A stretch of DNA of 64,000 nt from Actinophytocola sp963840275. Lineage in GTDB: Bacteria > Actinomycetota > Actinomycetes > Mycobacteriales > Pseudonocardiaceae. The DNA lies in contig CAWIYK010000005.1 in NCBI GenBank assembly GCA_963840275.1, forward strand, positions 1,240,001-1,304,000, in the 5' to 3' direction. This document shows, piece after piece, positions 57,049-64,000 of this stretch. Position numbers and translations under genes: made by a program. Numbering within the stretch: position 1 is the stretch's first letter; every line of letters starts with the position of its first letter. The notes beneath the pieces are model-generated. The model was not told the origin of the DNA. It did not search any database and worked only from the letters and a program-made list of their open reading frames with translations.

Positions 57049-59695
57049 GCTGATGCAGAGGCGCGCTGAAGACTTGGCCGCGGTCCGACGCGGACAGATC
57101 GTTCGTGGCACAGTCGTTGAACCAGACCGCCAGAGCGGTCCAGCGTTCGGCGCGCTGGGCGAACTCCTTCCGCTGGCGGCGGAGGATCGCGTTGGCATGG
57201 CTGGGAAGGTGGTTCGATGTGGGTGGCATGAGGTGAAGCAGCGGCGCCATGCTGGTCACCAACTCGTCGAGCCGTTTGTCGCAGCCTGTCACGTAGTCCT
57301 TGGCTGTGGTGTTGACAGTGTCGCTGTCGGTCAGGGGTTTCTTCGGCGGGCATCCGTAGTACGACTTGTACTGAGTCGACAGTAGAGTGTCGCAATAGGA
57401 CGGGAAGCTGGGGACGGTCGCGGGGATCTCGGCTTCCCTGGCCCATCGCCGGTAGGCGAGCGTCGCCTCGTAGCGGGTGTGCCAGTCCTGCCGGCTGACC
57501 GCGAGCCTACGAAGGTCCTGCCATGCCTCGCGGTCGGTGGCCCGCCAGCCGTCGACGAGGTGTTCGTCGAACTCCGCGCCGGCCATCGCCTTGCCACGCC
57601 AGAACTGTGCCCGGCAGCCGGCCATGTCGCCGACCAGTTGCCGGAGGTAGCTCGCCTGCTCCCAGACGGGGGAACGGATCGGCCGCAGCGGCGTCGGGCG
57701 GTCCGGGGCGAAGGTGACCATCTCGAACACGCGGAACAGCTCGTGTTCCCGGAGCGCCGCGAGATCGGGGTCCTCGTCCATCACCCACGAGCGGTGGGTG
57801 GTCAGGTTCCCGCTGTGGCTGGACATGGTGGCGTGGTACAACTCGTCCACCGCGAGCTGGGCAACCTTGTCTTGTCCGAGACTGTCGAGCTTGGGCTGCT
57901 TGCCGTCCCGGCAGCGGGGGTCCGGACCCCCGCGGGGACCCACCCGCAGCATGGCGACCGAGTAGACGCACGCCGCGTTGTAGCACTCGCTCCAGGAACG
58001 CCGGTGGCGGCCCGAGGCCGCTTTCACCGCCTCGGCCAGCTTTCCGGGATCCGGCGGCCACGTCCCGTCCGGGAACACGTCCAGCAGCCCCGGTCGGCGC
58101 CCTCGGGCGGGGATGACGAGTTCCCGGGCGGGCACGGCAGCGGTGTTTGGTTTGATGTCGGCCATCGCGCGGCGGAGCGAGATCCAAACCAGGCTCATCT
58201 CGAGTGCGTGGAACGGCAGCACCGCCGACAACCGTCGCCACCGCAGCCAGTGCACGCGCCGGAACCGGCGGTAGTCCGCGAGCAGCCGCTCGATCTCGTA
58301 CTGCGAGAGGGCGCCGAAGTAGGACCGCAGTTGGATCGCGCGGTCCGCGTACGTACGTTGCTGCTCCTCGTTCTCCTCGGTGCGGACCAGCTCCTGGACG
58401 GCGGTGTCGAGCACCGTGTCGTGCACGCGTTCCTGGCCGGGGACCACCGCCAGCCTGCGATAGCGTTGGAAACGCAGGGATATCGCGGTCCGCAGCGTGG
58501 CTCGGCGCCGAACCCTCAGGTCGTTGGTCGGGTCGACGCCGGCCTTCGGCAGGGAGGTCCACCACGAGTTGGCGACCGAGTCGCCGAGGCCGAGAACCAA
58601 CGCGTGCCGGTAGCGGGCCACCAGCAGCGCCACGTCCTGTTGTCCGCGTGTCCGTCGGGCGCGACGGGACCAGGGCCGGGGGTCGGGGTCGACCTGCCAC
58701 CATCGTGCGAGCCGGCGATGACCACGGCTGCAGATGGTGATCACGTCGTCGTACGTGGCGAGGGCGTCGAGGTGCAGGTCGAGCTGCTCCAGCACCGAGC
58801 CGATCTCGAGTCTGATGTAGATATTCGAAGGGTCGTGACCGAGAGCCCGGTGGTACTCGCCGAGGGCCTCGTCGTAGCGCCGGTGTTTGACCAGGTGGTT
58901 GGCGCGCTGGTAGGCGTCGAACAACTCGTACGGGATCTTGGCGTTGCGCCAGGCCGCCCAGTAGGTGTTCTCCTTGCCGTACTTGCTGCGGGGAAGCACC
59001 AGGGCGGACACCGCGTTCGCCGCCCGGTGCAGCACACGCATCCAGCTGTCGTCCTCGATCACGATCGGACTGGCGGCGAACCGGGGCACCCGGACCAGTT
59101 CGAGGATCAACCGGTACCGGTTGTCGCCGGAACCCGGCCGGATGGTCCCGTTGATCCGGAACGCGGCCGGGGGAGACGCCAGTTTGATCAGCTTGGTGGC
59201 GACCTTCCAGAGCCCGTCGCCGGCCGCGCCGGCATTCTCGACGATCTGAATGAAGTCGTACGAGGTGCCGACGCCGGGCACGGGCGTTGGCGTGTAGAGC
59301 CGGGAGTTGTTGAGGATGTTCTTGAACCGGGCGGTCAGCTCGGCGGCGGAGTACAGCTCGCGGTCCGCGTCGTCGGCCTTCCGCTCATCGCCGAACGCGC
59401 CGATGTCGATCTGGTCGGCGCGGTACGCCGCATGCTCCAGCCGTGCCTTGCCGATGAAGTAGAGCGTCAACACCAGAGCGGTCACGATTCCGGCCGACTG
59501 CACGATCGTCCAGGTGACGACGTTCGTGACCGCCGCCTGCCCGATATCCAACCATTCCCACAGACGATCCACGTACGGCAGCACCATGAAGGCGACCGCG
59601 AGCAGCCCCACGAACGCAGCCGTTGCCCACCACCGAATCCGGTGCGACTTCGGCACCTCGGCCGGGTCGATCCGCGGCTTCCTGTTCGTCGGCAT
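57032..59695 (-). CDS. large two-helix membrane protein with TPR-like region
   Basis: An 887-residue protein. Two membrane helices are near the N-terminus (AFVGLLAVAFMVLPYV at about 28-43 and GIVTALVLTLYFI at about 70-82), the rest being cytoplasmic by the positive-inside pattern. A TPR-like segment appears around residues 265-320 (LVKHRRYDEALGEYHRALGHDPS, LEQLDLHLDALATYDDV). Later regions are helical and rich in Arg, Trp and Tyr; no enzyme motif is seen. It might be a signalling scaffold. It is transcribed leftward after the DUF72 gene with a 111-base gap. Confidence 0.7.
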   Translation of the reverse strand: MPTNRKPRIDPAEVPKSHRIRWWATAAFVGLLAVAFMVLPYVDRLWEWLDIGQAAVTNVVTWTIVQSAGIVTALVLTLYFIGKARLEHAAYRADQIDIGAFGDERKADDADRELYSAAELTARFKNILNNSRLYTPTPVPGVGTSYDFIQIVENAGAAGDGLWKVATKLIKLASPPAAFRINGTIRPGSGDNRYRLILELVRVPRFAASPIVIEDDSWMRVLHRAANAVSALVLPRSKYGKENTYWAAWRNAKIPYELFDAYQRANHLVKHRRYDEALGEYHRALGHDPSNIYIRLEIGSVLEQLDLHLDALATYDDVITICSRGHRRLARWWQVDPDPRPWSRRARRTRGQQDVALLVARYRHALVLGLGDSVANSWWTSLPKAGVDPTNDLRVRRRATLRTAISLRFQRYRRLAVVPGQERVHDTVLDTAVQELVRTEENEEQQRTYADRAIQLRSYFGALSQYEIERLLADYRRFRRVHWLRWRRLSAVLPFHALEMSLVWISLRRAMADIKPNTAAVPARELVIPARGRRPGLLDVFPDGTWPPDPGKLAEAVKAASGRHRRSWSECYNAACVYSVAMLRVGPRGGPDPRCRDGKQPKLDSLGQDKVAQLAVDELYHATMSSHSGNLTTHRSWVMDEDPDLAALREHELFRVFEMVTFAPDRPTPLRPIRSPVWEQASYLRQLVGDMAGCRAQFWRGKAMAGAEFDEHLVDGWRATDREAWQDLRRLAVSRQDWHTRYEATLAYRRWAREAEIPATVPSFPSYCDTLLSTQYKSYYGCPPKKPLTDSDTVNTTAKDYVTGCDKRLDELVTSMAPLLHLMPPTSNHLPSHANAILRRQRKEFAQRAERWTALAVWFNDCATNDLSASDRGQVFSAPLHQLTGDA

Positions 59696-59806
59696 TCCCC
59701 CACCCTTCTACGTGCTGATGACCAGATATTCGGCCGGATGTCGGCACGCATTACGGCATACGCTGAAATTGGGATTCAACGGCTCCGCGGTGACCGGGGG
59801 TATCGC

Positions 59807-60658
59807 TCAGAACAGGGTCGCGGGCCCGACCGGTTCCGGCTCGGGCAATGCGTCGAGGCCGGGCACCAACGCCCGCACGTCGTCGTGGAACCGGCGCGCG
59901 AGCGCCGGCGCGTCCTCGTTGTCGGGGGTGTGCACGAAGACCGTCGGCGACCGGCCCTCGCGCAGCCAGCCGGCGACCACGTCGATCCACGGCCGCCATC
60001 CCTCGACCGTCTCCTCGACCGAGTCCCGGCCCAGGTAGCGGACGATCGGCCGGTCGGTCAGCGCCCGGGTCCGCCGCGGCAGCCGCGGTTTCTTGGCCCA
60101 GGCGTCCTGCGCGGCATCGCTGGTCGGCGGGCTCTGGAAGAAGACCGTGGTGTCGAACGGCACCCACTCGGCGTACGCGTCGGCGAGTGTCCCTTCCAGC
60201 AGTGACGTCGAGCCGGCGTCGGTGAAGAACCCGGGGTGGCGCACCTCCACGGCGCGTCGGCGGTCGGTGGGGAGTCGGCGCAGGAAGCGGCCGAGGGCGT
60301 CGACGTCCGAAGGGCCGAACGAGCCGGGCAACTGGGTCCACAGGACCGCCCGCTCGCCGAGGGGTTCGATCGCGTCCAGGAACGCCCGCATCTCGGCCTC
60401 GACACCGACGAACCGGCGCTCGTGCGTGACGACCTTGGGCAGTTTGACCACGAACCGGAAGTCGGGGTCGGTCTGCTGCGCCCAGGTCGCGACGGTGTTT
60501 CTGGCAGGGGTCGCGTAGAAGGTGGTGTTGCCCTCGACCGCGTTGCACCAGCCGGCGTAGGCCCGCAGGCGCTCCTTGGCGGGCAGCGACTGCGCCAGGA
60601 ACCGCCCGGGCCACGCCTTGTGGGTCCACATCGCGCAGCCGACATGAAGACGTGCCAC
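59807..60658 (-). CDS. DUF72 (YecE-like) protein
   Basis: A 283-residue TIM-barrel protein of the DUF72/YecE family. It shows the family segments HVGCAMWTHKAW at the start, GNTTFYATPARNTVATWA, VVKLPKVVTHERR and VFVHTPDNEDAPALAR near the end. The family's biochemical function is unknown. The GTG at 60658 has GGGAGG about eight bases ahead; the longer frame to 61183 overlaps the divergent regulator. It shares a 183-base divergent region with the SARP regulator. Confidence 0.85.
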   Translation of the reverse strand: MARLHVGCAMWTHKAWPGRFLAQSLPAKERLRAYAGWCNAVEGNTTFYATPARNTVATWAQQTDPDFRFVVKLPKVVTHERRFVGVEAEMRAFLDAIEPLGERAVLWTQLPGSFGPSDVDALGRFLRRLPTDRRRAVEVRHPGFFTDAGSTSLLEGTLADAYAEWVPFDTTVFFQSPPTSDAAQDAWAKKPRLPRRTRALTDRPIVRYLGRDSVEETVEGWRPWIDVVAGWLREGRSPTVFVHTPDNEDAPALARRFHDDVRALVPGLDALPEPEPVGPATLF

Positions 60659-60841
60659 TCCACCCACCTCCCGTCGGTCGTGAGTGAAACTACTACCGGG
60701 AACTCGGCGAGGTACTCGTGCCGGGTCCGTCCCGATCCCGCGCTGTGGGATCCGTTGTATAGCTCCAACCGTGTTGTTTCCGGAGCCTCGCTTGACAGCT
60801 GTACGCGTCCCTGACCAAGCTGGATCGTTGGCTGGTGTGCC

Positions 60842-63727
60842 GTGGGGGTAGGTGGTGTGCTGCGCATCCAGGTACTCGGCCCCGTACGGGCGTGGCGGGA
60901 CGGTCACGAGCTCGACCTCGGTCCGCCGGGACGCCGGGCCGTGCTCGGGTTCCTCGTCCTGGCAAGGGGTCGGGTGCTGCCGAGGACCGAGTTGGTCGAC
61001 ACGCTGTGGGGGAGTCGGCCGCCGCCCAGCGCGACGAACGTCATCCAGACGCACGTCAAGCACCTGAGGCGAACACTCGACCCGGAACGGCACGCGTACG
61101 CGCGAAGTTCGAGCCTCTCGACGGTCGGCGACGGGTACGCGCTGCACGTGGCGCGGGACGAGGTCGACCTCGAACGGTTCCACGACCTGATGCGGAGGCC
61201 GCAGGAGCGGGCGCTGGGCGAGGCGCTCCGGTTGTGGCAGGGCCCGCCCTTGGCCGATCTACCGGCTTTCTCGGCCCATCCGGCCGTGCTGGCCCTGCTC
61301 GGGGTGCGGCGGAACGCGGTGCTGGCGTACGCGAAGGCGGTGCTCGACACCGGGCACGCGGCTGACGCGTTGCCCCTCGTGGCCGAGGAAGCGTCGCGGC
61401 AACCGCTTGACGAGTCCCTCGCGGCGGTGCTGATGCGGGTGTACACGGCGGCCGGGCAGCGGGCCGAGGCGTTCGCCGTCTTCGACCGGACCCGGCGTGC
61501 GCTCGTCGCGGAGCTGGGCGTCGACCCCGGGCCGGAACTGGCGCAGGTGCACGGGACGCTCGTACTGCGGGAACCGAATCGGCCCGCGCCGGTCCCGGCC
61601 GAGCTGCCGGCGGACGTGGCCGGCTTCACCGGCCGGGTGGACGAACTGGCCGAGCTGGACCGGTTGTCGGCCGGCTCGCGCACGGGTGCGCTGGCGATCT
61701 GCACGGTGTCCGGCACCGCGGGGGTCGGCAAGACGGCGTTGGTGCTCCACTGGGCGCACCGTGTCCGGCACAGGTTCCCCGACGGGCAGCTGTACCTCGA
61801 CCTCCGCGGCTACGACCCGGACCAACCCGTGCCGCCGAACGAGGCGCTCGCGCGGCTGCTGGAGGCGCTCGGTCTCGCGGCCGGCGACATCCCGGTCACC
61901 CAGGACGCGCGCACCCGCCGGTACCGGACCGAGATCGCCGGCCGGCGCGTACTCGTCGTGCTGGACAACGCCTCCTCCGTCGACCACGTGCGCGACCTCC
62001 TGCCGGGCTCCCCGTCCTGCGTCGTCGTGGTCACCAGCCGGGACAGCCTGGCCGGGTTGGTGGCGTTGCGGGGCGCGCGCCGCCTCGAGCTGGACCCGCT
62101 CTCGTCCGACGACGCCAGAACCCTGCTGCACGAGCTGATCGGCATCCGGTCCTTCGACGACCCCGCCGCCGTCGGCGATCTGGTCGAGCAGTGCGCCCGG
62201 CTGCCGCTCGCGTTGCGCGTGGCCGCCGAGCTCGCCGTCACCAGGTCGGCGACTCCGCTGGCACGGCTCGCCGGTGAGCTGCGGGACCGGCAGCGGCGAC
62301 TGCGGCTTCTCGACGGGGGCGGTGACTCCCGGGCCGCGGTGCGGACCGTGCTGTCCTGGTCCTACCGGCACCTGCCGGCGGACGCCGCACGGATGTTCCG
62401 TGCGGTCGGCTGGCAGCCCGGCCATGACGTCGATCTCCATGCGGCCGCCGCGCTCGCCGGCCACGACCCGGACGACGCCGTCCGGTTGCTCGACGTCCTT
62501 GCCAGGGCACACCTCGTCGCGCTCGACTCCCACTGCCGTTACGGGATGCACGACCTGCTGCGTGCCTACGCGGTCGAGCTGTCCGCCGACCTGGACGCCG
62601 AGGCCGACCGCACCGCGGGGGTGACCAGGTTGCTGGATCACTACCTGGCGGCGACAGAAGCCGCGATGGACCTGCTGTACCCGACGGATGGTTCGCACCG
62701 CGGCGGGCAGCGGGACGCGGCGGTGCCGCTCACCGTCGCGGCGGACCCGAGGTCCTGGCTGGACGCCGAACGCCACAACCTGGTGGCGGCGTGTGCCCAC
62801 GCGGCGACGCACGGACTGGCCGGGCACGCCATCGACCTGGCCAACGTCCTGTACCGGTACCTCGAAGGCGGGTACCACGCCGACGCGCTCACCGTGCACG
62901 CGTACGGTCTGCGCGCGGCCGGCGAGTCCGGTGACCGGTCGGGCGAGGCGTACGCCCTCACCAATCTCGGGGCCGCCTACCGACTGCTCGGCCAGTACGA
63001 CCCGGCCGTCGACCGGCTGTCCCAGGCGCTGTCGCTGCACCGCACGACCGGTGACCGGCACGGCGAGGCACGCACTCTGTCCAACCTCGGCATCGTCGCC
63101 GACCGGCTGGGCCGGTACGACGACGCCGCCGCGCACCTGACCGAGGCGCTCGGCGGCTACCGCGAGCTGGGCAACCGCCACGGTGTCGCCGCGGTGCTGA
63201 CCAACCTCGGTGCCGTGGAGCTGCGGCCCGGCCACCACCACCTGGCGGCCGTCCATCTCGGCGAGGCCGCCACGCTGTTCCGCGAGCTCGGCGACCGGGC
63301 CGGCGAGGCCAGCGCGCTGACCAACCTCGGCGACGCCGGCATGCACCTCGGCCGGTACCAGGAGGCCGACCGGCACCTCACCGAGGCGCTGACCCTGTTC
63401 CGCGACATGGAGCACCGCTACGGGCAGGCCATCGCGCTGGCCAATCTCGGCACGGTCCAGACCCGCCTCGGCCGGCACGATCTGGCTGTCGAGCAGCTCG
63501 GCGAGGCACTCGCCCTGCTCCGCGAGACCGGGCACCGCTACGGCGAGGCCAGTGTGCGCAACGGGCTGGGCGAGGCCGTCCACGCCGCGGGGCGGCCGGG
63601 CGCACTCGCCCACCACAGGGCCGCACTGCGCATCGCGACCGAGACGGGCGACCACGACGAGGCGGAACGCGCCAGGGCGGCCATCGCCGCCCTCATGTCC
63701 TCCCATGACTCGGCGGGCCTGCGGTAA
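60842..63727 (+). CDS. AfsR/SARP-type regulator (BTAD, NB-ARC, TPR)
   Basis: A 961-residue regulator. Residues about 7-95 are an OmpR-type winged helix (LRIQVLGPVRAWRDGHELDL, RAVLGFLVLARGRVLPRTEL), 100-245 the bacterial transcriptional activation domain (DLERFHDLM, RQPLDESLAAVLMRVYTAAG), and 265-560 an NB-ARC ATPase with Walker A SGTAGVGKTALVLHW. RYGMHDLLRAYAVELS marks its end. At least six tetratricopeptide repeats follow (ALTNLGAAYRLLGQYDPAVD style). Such proteins activate antibiotic clusters. The start is GTG 60842 or GTG 60857. A phenazine-type operon lies 4 kb to its left; control of it is possible but not shown. Confidence 0.9.
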   Translation: MGVGGVLRIQVLGPVRAWRDGHELDLGPPGRRAVLGFLVLARGRVLPRTELVDTLWGSRPPPSATNVIQTHVKHLRRTLDPERHAYARSSSLSTVGDGYALHVARDEVDLERFHDLMRRPQERALGEALRLWQGPPLADLPAFSAHPAVLALLGVRRNAVLAYAKAVLDTGHAADALPLVAEEASRQPLDESLAAVLMRVYTAAGQRAEAFAVFDRTRRALVAELGVDPGPELAQVHGTLVLREPNRPAPVPAELPADVAGFTGRVDELAELDRLSAGSRTGALAICTVSGTAGVGKTALVLHWAHRVRHRFPDGQLYLDLRGYDPDQPVPPNEALARLLEALGLAAGDIPVTQDARTRRYRTEIAGRRVLVVLDNASSVDHVRDLLPGSPSCVVVVTSRDSLAGLVALRGARRLELDPLSSDDARTLLHELIGIRSFDDPAAVGDLVEQCARLPLALRVAAELAVTRSATPLARLAGELRDRQRRLRLLDGGGDSRAAVRTVLSWSYRHLPADAARMFRAVGWQPGHDVDLHAAAALAGHDPDDAVRLLDVLARAHLVALDSHCRYGMHDLLRAYAVELSADLDAEADRTAGVTRLLDHYLAATEAAMDLLYPTDGSHRGGQRDAAVPLTVAADPRSWLDAERHNLVAACAHAATHGLAGHAIDLANVLYRYLEGGYHADALTVHAYGLRAAGESGDRSGEAYALTNLGAAYRLLGQYDPAVDRLSQALSLHRTTGDRHGEARTLSNLGIVADRLGRYDDAAAHLTEALGGYRELGNRHGVAAVLTNLGAVELRPGHHHLAAVHLGEAATLFRELGDRAGEASALTNLGDAGMHLGRYQEADRHLTEALTLFRDMEHRYGQAIALANLGTVQTRLGRHDLAVEQLGEALALLRETGHRYGEASVRNGLGEAVHAAGRPGALAHHRAALRIATETGDHDEAERARAAIAALMSSHDSAGLR

Positions 63728-63813
63728 ACGCCTGTTCAACCGGCGTCCAGTTTTCTTCCAAACGCGGACCGTAAAGTCCTGCCCCTGAATTCATCCGGAC
63801 AGAAATTCACAAC

Positions 63814-64000
63814 ATGATGGAGTTCCGCCTGCTCGGTGACATCGAGGCCTTCACCGACGGCCAAGCAGTCGATATCGGCTACCTGCAACGAAGATGCATT
63901 CTGGCAATGCTGTTGACCGAACCCAACCGGGTGGTTCCGGTGGACCGCATAGTGGGACGCGTGTGGGAAGATCGGCGCCTGCCCAAGAATCCGCGTGGCG
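63814..64000 (+). CDS. second SARP/BTAD-family regulator, cut by the window edge
   Basis: An open frame begins MMEFRLLGDIEAFTDGQAVD at ATG 63814 (or 63817) and runs off the end of the window after about 62 codons. ILAMLLTEPNRVVPVDRIVG and RVWEDRRLPKNP are the winged-helix part of SARP/AfsR-type regulators, like the gene just before it but clearly divergent. It is 86 bases downstream of that gene, in a lower-GC gap that may hold its own promoter. Confidence 0.8.
   Translation, partial: MMEFRLLGDIEAFTDGQAVDIGYLQRRCILAMLLTEPNRVVPVDRIVGRVWEDRRLPKNPRG

Noticed and set aside
57479..60205. A 908-codon plus-strand frame across the TPR protein and DUF72 genes
   Set aside because: It crosses two real genes and an intergenic gap, and has no family match or ribosome site; it is a shadow frame.
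61259..63739. An 826-codon minus-strand frame opposite the AfsR-like regulator
   Set aside because: It is an antisense shadow of a gene with recognisable BTAD, NB-ARC and TPR motifs.

Overview
The window is very GC-rich, uses many GTG and TTG starts, and packs genes with ATGA/GTGA stop-start overlaps. Its gene families (AfsR/SARP and LuxR-type LAL regulators, WXG100/EspC-like type VII secretion proteins, DUF1906 and ricin-lectin exoproteins, membrane-anchored Hsp70-like proteins) point to a filamentous actinomycete. A Pseudonocardiales genus such as Lentzea, Saccharothrix or Amycolatopsis is my best guess; that is inference from gene content, not a phylogenetic result. I saw no rRNA, convincing tRNA or CRISPR array. 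Most of the window is accessory, specialised-metabolism DNA.

Region by region. (1) 1-3.6 kb: four overlapping genes (acyl-CoA dehydrogenase, class II aminoacyl-tRNA-synthetase-like amino acid:carrier protein ligase, 3-hydroxyacyl-CoA dehydrogenase, ACP) that look like a cassette making an unusual aminoacyl/aminomalonyl-type ACP extender unit. (2) 3.66-8.0 kb: a small Cys-containing ORF coupled to a 4-hydroxymandelate synthase-like gene, facing a leftward, stop-start coupled trio (radical SAM enzyme, zinc-lid nucleotide kinase, triphosphate-tunnel/CYTH-like protein) that I cannot match to a described pathway. (3) 8.2-13.9 kb: TetR divergent from a P450, two acyl-CoA dehydrogenases and an acyl-CoA ligase, resembling sterol or side-chain catabolism. 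(4) 14.0-22.6 kb: a small membrane protein, two tandem membrane-anchored Hsp70-like proteins and a complete OpuC/ProU-type quaternary-amine ABC transporter. (5) 22.6-30.4 kb: a patchy region with a decayed TetR copy, a DUF1906 exoprotein, GNAT, a double-HD/LuxR protein, RidA/TetR with a clear operator, and broken cupin and TspO-like genes.

(6) 30.7-36.2 kb: secreted sugar-metabolism proteins (PQQ-type sugar dehydrogenase and ThuA/DUF1080 lipoprotein) sharing a duplicated lectin domain, preceded by three direct repeats at an exact 21-bp period and closed by a strong hairpin. (7) 36.3-43.1 kb: a methyltransferase, a fused alpha/beta hydrolase-glycosyltransferase and a phosphotransferase, divergent from a LAL regulator. 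(8) 43.5-46.8 kb: a four-gene type VII secretion substrate cassette ending in a CHAP hydrolase. (9) 46.9-47.3 kb: relics of an AfsR-like regulator and an IS630 transposase, followed by two small genes and a TIR-NB-ARC-TPR protein. (10) 51.6-56.5 kb: a leftward phenazine-type operon phzD-phzE-orf-phzG-phzB-methyltransferase with no phzF or phzC in the window. (11) 56.8-64.0 kb: an IS5-type relic, a large TPR membrane protein, a DUF72 protein and two SARP/AfsR-family regulators, the second cut by the window edge.
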